From assembly GCA_951394405.1 (NCBI GenBank), contig OX596339.1, forward strand, positions 1 through 64,000: DNA of 64,000 nucleotides, in the 5' to 3' direction. Positions within the stretch are counted from its first letter, which is position 1. The number at the start of each line of letters is the position of its first letter. Under the pieces are notes generated by a model. That model did no database searches, was not told the origin of the DNA, and worked only from the letters and a program-made list of their open reading frames with translations. The stretch comes from Coprinellus micaceus (taxonomy: Eukaryota > Basidiomycota > Agaricomycetes > Agaricales > Psathyrellaceae). Shown here in pieces: positions 56,684 to 64,000 of the stretch. A program made the translations under genes and the position numbers.

Positions 56684-56894
56684 TAATCGCATTTAGCATG
56701 TGGCATTCCGGATTTCACAAGGCTGTGCGTCTTGAGAAAGGGCTGTGTGCCATGTGGTTTAGCTGTGGATGGTTGTCTTATTGGTTGACATGTCAATGGT
56801 ATGAGTCTCCGATATTCCCTTTGGGAAGTATTTCTCCTATCGATTCAAATGGGTTGTGAGGTGTCTTAGTACCAAACATATAATGTCGACGACA
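56684..56894 (-). repeat. 5' LTR fragment of copy 1
   Basis: 211 bp match the first part of the LTR (44126 downward), including the CG at the position where copy 2 has CA. It ends at TGTCGTCGACA on the minus strand and is directly followed by ACGT. Confidence 0.9.
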
Positions 56895-57655
56895 ACGTGG
56901 GGTGCGTGTGAAGAGAGAAGGAAGAAGACGGAAGTCACGATGGGCTTTGAGCGGTGTGATAAGATGGGCGTCGTTTCCATCTTGGTCCCAATATGGGGCA
57001 CGGGTCTGTGCATGTGGTTCGGACTTTGAACTGACTTGTCTCTTGACCACAACCATCGCCTCATCGACTTGGCTCTACCTCCCCAGCGACAGGTACGTGT
57101 CTCATTATTGGACTTATTTTATATATACTTTGCATCGCCAATCCTCCATCGCATGGGACTTGACTCCTTGTCGTCCCTTTTCCCAACGGATTTGACTTCT
57201 TGTCATCCGTTTTTCGGGCCAGGCTTGACTCATTGTCACCTGCCCACCCCTTACTCTTGCCAGTCGGAAGGAAGATCGACGGGCTGACCGCTCGAATAGC
57301 GATCACTCATGCCTCCTCCCACCTCCACCATCTCGTCGACCCGTGATTCGGTGCATTGCTCTGGGGCATATCAGTTGGCATACCAAACTCTGATTTCTCC
57401 CTAGTCGTTCGCCCGTCTTCCCGTTATTGGGTAGTCCACGCGGGCGTACCACAATCAAGGTGGGTCGTCGCTTCCACATACTATTCTTGTTGTACTAACA
57501 CCCTTCAGATCGACGATGTCATCGGAGGGAGGGCGGCACAAGCTGCATGTACAGTTTGGGAAGGGTGGGGTGCCGTGGCTGGAATCGAACAAAATATCGG
57601 ATGACTGTGAGTCGTCTATTTCGACCCTTAATTTCAGTGCTTAACAAGCCGGCAG
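56895..57655 (+). promoter_or_regulatory. Upstream region of family A, with motif triplet
   Basis: It is homologous in reverse to about 20300-20990. It carries TTGACTCCTTGTC at 57160-57172 and one-mismatch forms at 57192-57204 and 57225-57237, spaced 32 and 33 bp. Small coding-like exons (e.g. MPPPTSTISSTRD near 57310) may precede the main frame, but this is uncertain. Confidence 0.55.
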
Positions 57656-60169
57656 ACAAGATGTATTGAGCAAAGGACGTCCTTTCGTACTACATGCTTG
57701 AAAGACCCATTGAATACCATGAGAACCTCAACAAAGCTGGCCTGCCTGTCTTTCCAATCGCAGAATTCAATTGATACAAGGATATGAAGATTTACTGGAT
57801 GGTCACCTCACCGAACTACCTAGGGGTTTACAAGCCCGGCCTTGGGGTCTGCAGTTTATTCGCAAAGTCAAAGGGGTGCTACGGCTTAGACGATCAGATG
57901 CTCCATCCTCAGTTGGTCTCAAAGGCGTTTGAGTGGGCGGTGTGTATCCCAAGGAAGACCGACAAGTTCCTGGGACTGTGGTGGCAGCCCACAATGGGCG
58001 ATTCAGTTGTTCTCCTTAGTGGAATCATCGTCACAACCACACAATATTTGAAGAAAGAAGCCTATGTAATCCTCAAAGTAGAACTCCTCTGTGCCACCGA
58101 CATGGCCTTCTCCACACTCGCCAAGTTTCCAAAAGCCACCCTCCTCGGCTCCCTCATCACCCATGCTAAGCAGTGTCTTGAGCACCTAGAGGCGTACGGC
58201 CTCACACACGTTGACATACTCGTCACTGTTGGTGACTTCCAGCACTCTTGCCTCGACATACACGGCATCATTGGCTACATGACTATATATTACTCTCATT
58301 CATTCCCCCTTGCCACGGAACAAAACATCACCTGGCCCTGCGACACCACTATCATGGGCGGATTTACTCACAGCCGCGATGAAGCCCAGTTCCTTCACGC
58401 GATCAGCATCCCCGTCTGGTGGATTCGCCCCCAATGGTCCTTCAACCCTTCTGACACCATCATCTACGCTGGTGCTGAGTACCACACTCTCCTCATCAGC
58501 GAGGATGCCATCACGACCAAGTACGCTCAATTCGGCACCAACAACAAGGTCTTTCACGAAATCTACAACAGCCTCCCTGGTACCCAGATACAAATGATGA
58601 CCCAACGACTTGGGTGCCGCGTCTTCGACCTCGTTGAGCCCTCCAGAATTGCCTGGCAGAACCTCGACCAGAAGGTGACCAAGAAAGCTGACCCTACCCG
58701 CCCAGTTCAACCTGGTACATACAATATTACATCTTCAGATTCCACTCCACTGACTTGTATCCTAGTTCACCTTTTCTGCCTTCCCGGCTTCAGAAAGCTT
58801 TCCCTGTCTGAACTACCTTCCTCCCAGCCAAACGCAACGCCCTCCACTTCCTCCAACTTTCCAAATACTTCGTCGGTGCGTTTGGCCTCACAAACCTCCT
58901 TGAACTTCCCTCAACACTCGACTACTCCGATGCCTCCTCCACCCACAGCTGCACCCTCGCAAGGCCTGCTCACCGCTGACAACGACCAGACTCATCGGAG
59001 CTTCGGTCCTGATCCCCTCCCTCCCGCTCTCGCCAAGCGTCCGCCTGAGATAGACGCCTGGTCTGCTGGTGTTGGTGAGCTTACAGTCCGCAAGAAACCC
59101 GAGATCCATGACACCCTGTTCTTGGGGTATTATACTCCGGACTCTGAATTCATTTTGGAATGTGAGGAGGAGAACGAAGCAGTTTACACTGCCACTTGGA
59201 TCATAACACAAAACACTCACATGCACAACATCGCGAATGGTATTGTCACCAAGAAGATCACGAAGCAGCAATGGCACCAGTTCCTCAAGTCCATCCTCAA
59301 GCACATCGCCCCTGCTTCCTGCGTCTCTCTGGAAGTTGCAGATGACAATGACCCCACCCCTTCTTCCTCGTTCCTCACCCAGCCAATCGCCTCGTCCTCT
59401 TCCTCGACCCTCTCAAACCAACCTGTCCCTTCACCATCTTCGCATACAACATACCACCCTTCTTCCTCAGATTCATCTCACACACGCCCTCAAGCGCCAG
59501 GTCTCCCATCCATTCCCGGGCTTCCCCCAAAGCCCCAGAAGCGTTGATCCAAACCACAGCCCCCATCCCACGTCAAACGCCACAAACGTAACACTTATCT
59601 GGAAGGATTGCCAGTTCAAAGTGGTACTCTCAACAAAATCCTGTACTTTGAACAGGTTATCATGCTGGGCTCAGAAGGGGATCTGCAGAAGGCGATTACA
59701 CCGGCGGTTACAGCAGAGGTCATTTGGGAGCTGCGAGAAGATACCTGGCATCTCGACCTGATGGCTCTTGACCAGGCCCTCCCCCCCAAGTTCTGGCTGC
59801 CAGCGAGCGAAGGTCTTGTTGATTCCAGCGAGACTCTTCATACTCAACTTCGGCGAGAGATGGTGCTCCGCCAGGCGCTCCCTGCTCGTGGTGGTGAGGA
59901 CTTGGGCGAGATCTTCGTCACCAAGATCCCAAACGTCGACAGGGGGCTCGCATCGTACCATTGGTCCAATCATCACGGCTACCTGGTAGCCTTAGGGGAG
60001 CTGATGCTGTCCTGGCACGGCTACCTGGTAGCCTTACGGGAGCTGATGCTGTCCTGGCATGGATACCCTGAGACCATCATCAATGCCGACATTGCTAGGG
60101 TTGAGCTTGTATCCAGGAAGCTCGAGAGACTTGTCATCAAATATTATTGTGAGTCTTTTTTTGATACGT
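57656..60169 (+). pseudogene. Family A protein, longest copy, 3' end cut by LTR insertion
   Basis: After an AG acceptor (about 57657), DKMY, a stop (TGA about 57670; TGG in the other copy), then AKDVLSYYMLERPIEYHENL and EFN, a second TGA (57772; Arg codon in the other copy), lead to a 587-codon frame from 57784. Features are SPNYLGVYKPGLGVCSLFAK, CLEHLEAYGLTHVDILVTVG, IPVWWIRPQWSFNPSD, a Ser/Pro linker, YYTPDSEFIL and KQQWHQFLKSILKHIAP. After the stop at 59545 the reading resumes in another frame (AVTAEVIWELREDTWHLDLM), with a 42-bp tandem duplication (HGYLVAL.ELMLSW twice, about 59976-60059). Copy 2 of the retrotransposon starts at 60170. Function is unknown; the PVWW segment recalls a hypothetical protein family of Agaricomycetes. 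Confidence 0.6.
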
Positions 60170-61312
60170 TGTCGTCGACATTATATGTTTGGTACTAAGA
60201 CACCTCACAACCCATTTGAATCGATAGGAGAAATACTTCCCAAAGGGAATATCGGAGACTCATACCATTGACATGTCAACCAATAAGACAACCATCCACA
60301 GCTAAACCACATGGCACACAGCCCTTTCTCAAGATGCACAGCCTTGTGAAATCCGGAATGCCACATGCTAAATGCGATTAGTGAGCGCCTAACTGAAGCG
60401 CGTAGTCAAATTCTCCCTATAAGGTAGGATCACCACAGCCTCGTCAGTGCTGACTGATCCTGCAGGAAGAAATACTCTTTGATTCGTCAGACTTGGAGAG
60501 CAACTGACTCATGCTGACTGATCCTGCGGGAAGAAACTCCAATGATTCGTCAGACTCAAGGAATATTTTCCCGTCAAACATAGCCTTCAGGAGCCTAGAC
60601 CAGTTATCGCTTATTCATGCGTGAACGTCTCAAGACAATCTACCCTCAAATGGGTCGAGTCTTCTCGCAAAGCACCACTTTCCTTCCTGTGATTATTCAT
60701 CACCTTTTCTAGTTTTTCCCAGTAGTGTAGAAATTACTATGTATGGATTGAAGGCAGTGCAGCCTCTCGAACAGTATATAAGGAGGAGCAAAGCCACCCA
60801 CAGACAGCACTATCTCAGAAGGTTGAACCCGAAGTTTCACTCTGTCCTAGTCACCAAAGTCTTCGACCCCGTAGTGCTCGGAGCATAGTACTAGCACGTC
60901 TTCATCCCAGTTGCGCTTGAAGCCTAGTCCGTCCTGCTTGATTTGTTCCTATAGTATTCGAAGTTCACAGAAACTTGTACTATATCCCTGTTACGACGTA
61001 TCGACCGCACACCTCTATCCTATTCTACGTTGTACTAGAATACGGAGAATCACACCTCTCTATCAACTCAACCTCTATTCCTTTCCCTAATATTGCTGAT
61101 TGCATAGCTACAGGATTCGTCTAGTGACAATCTTTGTACTTTTGCATATCTACTCTCTGATTTTGTACCGCTTCGTACGAATCATACCTACAAGTTATTT
61201 TGCCAGGAAACCGGCAAACCCAATCACCTTGGGTGGAACCTCTCGAAACTGGAATAGGCCGAACAACGCAGTTTCCGCCGAAACCCAGAAGGTAACCACT
61301 ACCTTGTCGACA
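60170..61312 (+). repeat. 5' LTR of copy 2, 1143 bp
   Basis: It starts TGTCGTCGACATTATATG and ends CCTTGTCGACA. A TATA-like AGTATATAAGGAGG is at about 60774, suiting a start of transcription in the LTR. Length equals that of the copy 1 LTR. Confidence 0.93.
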
Positions 61313-61316
61313 TAAT

Positions 61317-61336
61317 TGGAGCCCACCGCGAGGGAG
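61317..61336 (+). promoter_or_regulatory. Candidate primer-binding site
   Basis: TGGAGCCCACCGCGAGGG starts 4 bp after the LTR. It begins with TGG, complementary to the CCA end of a tRNA, as expected for reverse-transcription priming. I did not identify the tRNA. Confidence 0.55.
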
Positions 61337-61371
61337 GTTCCACATTCCAAACTCGTTTCACAGCCTAGCCT

Positions 61372-64000
61372 ATGAGTGACGGCACCAGCACTTATCGCGA
61401 TATAAACCAACACTTTGTTGAATCCGAAGACGAACAACCTCCTGGATTTCCCAACAGCCTGACAAACTCTACCCCATCACCGCCATCCAACTCATCAGAC
61501 CTTATTACGCATCAGTCCGACTCCCCACCTTCAAGCAATATGGCTGGCCAAGCTCCCACAGGTGGACTTTTTGGTCCACCACAGCCTCCTGCGCCCAGCT
61601 TCGCTACAATTACCAACCAAGGCGTACAAGGAACAGTACCTTCTCAACCAACTCAAACCTCAACTCACTTGCAAGGAATCAATGGCATGCCAACCCGAGG
61701 GTCTCGTCATGCTCCACAAACATTCCGTGGCAAATTCCGCAAAGTTGAACGGTTCATTAAGCATTACGAGCGTCTTCTTGCCCAGCACAATGTTACCACT
61801 GAGGCAGACAAATGTGAAGCTATACTGGACTACTGCTCAGACAGCATAGCTGATTTTATTCATGGAAATCAACACTATCTACAGCCTGACTGGAAGAGTT
61901 TGAAAGAAGATATACTTAAGTACTATGACGCTGATCGCACCCATACCATGTTCACACCTGAAGACCTTGTTGAATTTGCATATACTGCGTCCAAGAGACG
62001 TATGCAAAATCTCGCTCACTGGAAGAAGTATTATCGAGACTACAGCATCATATCCGGATTCCTAACCAAGAAGCAGCTCATCACCACTCGTGATGTTGAT
62101 GGATACTTCTGGCATGGAATTCCATCGGAATTACGAACCCTGTTTGAGTTCAAGCTGCAGGCAACCAATCCAAAGCATGATGCAGCTGTGCCTTGGCCGA
62201 TGGAAAAGGTGACTGCAATTGCAGAGTCACACTTCAAGAGAGACAAGTTCTCGAAGATGTTCTTCCATTCCACCAAGCTCGCAAATCATGAAAGCTCAGA
62301 CGAGTCAGACGGTGGCTCTAGTTCTGATAGTGAAAGCAGTGACTCAGACTATGATTCCGACACTCTCAAGACGTTGAAGCGCCGCATCAAGAAGATGTCG
62401 CATAAGAAGAAGAAATCAAAGAAGAAGTCCAGCAAAGAAGAGAAGCTGGATTTTCCCCCACATCCCACACCAGCACCGCCTGATCGAACATCCCGATTCA
62501 ATGGAACAACTGATGAAGTCGAGAACATGATTCAACGACTGAACAGCATGTCACTTAATGACCCCAGCTACGGACACTTGTACTATAAGGTGTTGCAAAT
62601 GGACGCCAGTGGAATTGCAGCTCGATGTATCTATCGCGAGCCCCAACGTGTTACTGGTGCTCCCAGCTACCAACCTTCCCCTCCCCAGAATGTCATGCTA
62701 CCACGCAGATCCTTTCAAACAGCCAATACCCCTTCCAACCAACCCCCTCCAATGATGATATTTCCTCAGGAAAACCGATGTTATGGATGTCATGGAGCTG
62801 ACCATATGATGGGTGAATGCCCAAAGATGGCAGAACTCCTTGAGAAAGGTATCATCATCCAAGACGCTGCAACACGCAAATACACATTCCAGAATGGACA
62901 ACGAATTTTCCGAAACAGAACAGAGAGTATCTATGATGCTGTCATGCGTCAAGTAGGATTGCCATCCAGCAATTTCGTTACATACGATTCAGATTTGTTG
63001 AATGATCATGTCTCACACCAAGTTACCTACCCTGACTCTGATTCAGACTTCAGTAACACAGACACAGAATCCGACTCTGATGATGGACCCTACTGGAAAT
63101 ACGCGCAGCATGCTAAACGGGAACTGCGCTACCCTACCTATGCGTCTGAACATGCACCCCTTTCAGTCTATGACGCTGAACGTGTTACGCGCCAGACAAA
63201 GGAAGCAAGACATAATGCAACCCGGGTCGCACGGAAACCTACTGCTGCACCCAAGACAAAGCAATCTCTGAAGCCAATCGTAGAAATTCCAAGACGTCCA
63301 ACCCCCGCATCTGTTCCAATCCCCAACGACATTGTAATGCAGCCTTCTGAACTCCAACCACCTGACCCTCGCCCGATCGATGCAAGGCGTGTCCGATTCC
63401 CCAATGACCATGACATTGAAAAAGCTATATCCTCTCGCGCACAGAAATTTGGACCAAGTGCAGATGCAGGCAAGTCACAAGAACAGATGAAGGCTAGCGA
63501 CAAGTCACGTCCACAGCCCCGTCAATCTGACTTGTCATCTCAAGTAGACACTCGTAATGTTGTGCGCCAGATATTGGATACTGAGGTGTCATTGCCATTG
63601 AGGCAGATTCTCGGAACCTCAAAAGAGCTATCAACAAGCCTGCAAGAAGTCATCAAGCTTAAGAACCGAGGAATTCCACCACAGCAAGCCGCATCTGTCA
63701 ACAACACACAAGTTCACTACATGAAGAACGAATGCCTTATTCATCTCCGAGTCTCTCACAATGATACAACCATCTTTGCAATCATTGACACTGGTTCAAT
63801 GTTGAATATCATTGATGGAAGCCTAGCTAACGCAATAATTACTCTTCCAATTGACACAGCTCACCGGCCATTCATGAAGGATGCAAATGGAGGACACAGC
63901 CAGATGCGTGGTGTAGTACGCAATGTTGATCTTGACTGTGGCTCTATCACAACGACTGCAGACCTTCACGTATCCGAGTCATCCCCATTCAGACTCTTAC
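61372..64000 (+). CDS. gag: Retrotransposon ORF1 of copy 2, partial at window end
   Basis: The ATG at 61372 (MSDGTSTYRDINQHF) begins a frame open to the window edge, at least 876 codons. It gives the N-terminus lost in copy 1: a Pro/Ser/Gln-rich leader, then RKVERFIKHYERLLAQHNVT. It continues with the capsid-like region, Ser/Asp tract, Lys tract, zinc knuckle CYGCHGADHMMGEC (residues about 470-483) and protease IIDTGS (about 803-808). No stop or frameshift is seen, so this copy may be active. Confidence 0.88.
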   Translation, partial: MSDGTSTYRDINQHFVESEDEQPPGFPNSLTNSTPSPPSNSSDLITHQSDSPPSSNMAGQAPTGGLFGPPQPPAPSFATITNQGVQGTVPSQPTQTSTHLQGINGMPTRGSRHAPQTFRGKFRKVERFIKHYERLLAQHNVTTEADKCEAILDYCSDSIADFIHGNQHYLQPDWKSLKEDILKYYDADRTHTMFTPEDLVEFAYTASKRRMQNLAHWKKYYRDYSIISGFLTKKQLITTRDVDGYFWHGIPSELRTLFEFKLQATNPKHDAAVPWPMEKVTAIAESHFKRDKFSKMFFHSTKLANHESSDESDGGSSSDSESSDSDYDSDTLKTLKRRIKKMSHKKKKSKKKSSKEEKLDFPPHPTPAPPDRTSRFNGTTDEVENMIQRLNSMSLNDPSYGHLYYKVLQMDASGIAARCIYREPQRVTGAPSYQPSPPQNVMLPRRSFQTANTPSNQPPPMMIFPQENRCYGCHGADHMMGECPKMAELLEKGIIIQDAATRKYTFQNGQRIFRNRTESIYDAVMRQVGLPSSNFVTYDSDLLNDHVSHQVTYPDSDSDFSNTDTESDSDDGPYWKYAQHAKRELRYPTYASEHAPLSVYDAERVTRQTKEARHNATRVARKPTAAPKTKQSLKPIVEIPRRPTPASVPIPNDIVMQPSELQPPDPRPIDARRVRFPNDHDIEKAISSRAQKFGPSADAGKSQEQMKASDKSRPQPRQSDLSSQVDTRNVVRQILDTEVSLPLRQILGTSKELSTSLQEVIKLKNRGIPPQQAASVNNTQVHYMKNECLIHLRVSHNDTTIFAIIDTGSMLNIIDGSLANAIITLPIDTAHRPFMKDANGGHSQMRGVVRNVDLDCGSITTTADLHVSESSPFRLL

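Larger units (their letters stand above)
42984..56894 (-). mobile_element. Ty3/gypsy-class LTR retrotransposon, copy 1, with nested insertion and gap
   Basis: On the minus strand the order is 5' LTR fragment (56894-56684), assembly gap, unrelated insertion (56483-54452), ORF1 (54451-49429), pol (about 49022-45144), third ORF (45047-44223) and 3' LTR (44126-42984). ACGT lies immediately outside both outer ends (42980-42983 and 56895-56898), consistent with one element and a 4-bp target duplication. Protease is in ORF1; reverse transcriptase precedes RNase H and integrase in pol, the Ty3/gypsy order. Confidence 0.8.
60170..64000 (+). mobile_element. Ty3/gypsy-class LTR retrotransposon, copy 2, 5' part
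   Basis: It begins with a full LTR, a primer-binding region and an intact 5' end of ORF1, and continues past the window end. It is the same family as copy 1 in the opposite orientation. ACGT (60166-60169) directly precedes the LTR. It interrupts the 3' end of family A. Confidence 0.9.

Noticed and set aside
56410..56859. Frames running through the N block
   Set aside because: Unknown bases were translated as open; they have no meaning.

Overview
The window is the end of a fungal chromosome, most likely from a mushroom-forming basidiomycete (Agaricomycetes). It opens with about 26 copies of the CCCTAA telomere unit. The genes have many 45-60 bp GT-AG introns. The families seen are ones expanded in Agaricomycetes: a TET/JBP-like 2-oxoglutarate dioxygenase, a DUF6532-like protein, KDZ-transposase CxC1 fragments and a Plavaka-like zinc finger. 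I cannot name the species.

Layout. 1-6 kb: telomere, subtelomeric repeats carrying a TATATGAGG-type motif, the zinc-finger end of a Plavaka-like element, and a 51-bp minisatellite of about 32 copies that keeps all six frames open. 6-14.5 kb: a 75-bp palindrome, then a TET/JBP-like gene whose catalytic core is split by a 2163-bp non-autonomous transposon with a 9-bp target duplication, then an apparently intact DUF6532-like gene. 15-30 kb: decayed genes (hypothetical, KDZ CxC1 fragment, a repeated family here called family A, a plasma-membrane-type Ca2+ ATPase relic, a Glu/Arg-rich coiled-coil gene), with miniature inverted-repeat elements between them. 31-36.4 kb: a TATA-led small gene and a large, apparently intact gene with a ParB-like GRHR motif. 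36.4-43 kb: a solo LTR with 5-bp target duplication, a third inverted-repeat element, and a second KDZ CxC1 fragment. 43-56.9 kb: a Ty3/gypsy-class LTR retrotransposon on the minus strand (copy 1), with identical-length LTRs, a very long ORF1, a separate pol, a third ORF and a nested insertion that runs into a 200-N assembly gap. 56.9-60.2 kb: another family A copy. 60.2-64 kb: the 5' end of a second copy of the same retrotransposon (copy 2), running off the window.

The genes do not form a pathway. The window is a mobile-element-rich, partly silenced subtelomere. The main points are: a DNA-modification-type dioxygenase disabled by a transposon that would leave it in frame if precisely lost; stop codons in several decayed genes that look like CGA-to-TGA changes, two of them directly visible by comparing paired copies; a 13-base motif (TTGACTCCTTGTC) in phased clusters at 32-34 bp spacing upstream of several genes; and an LTR retrotransposon whose three visible outer junctions all abut ACGT.
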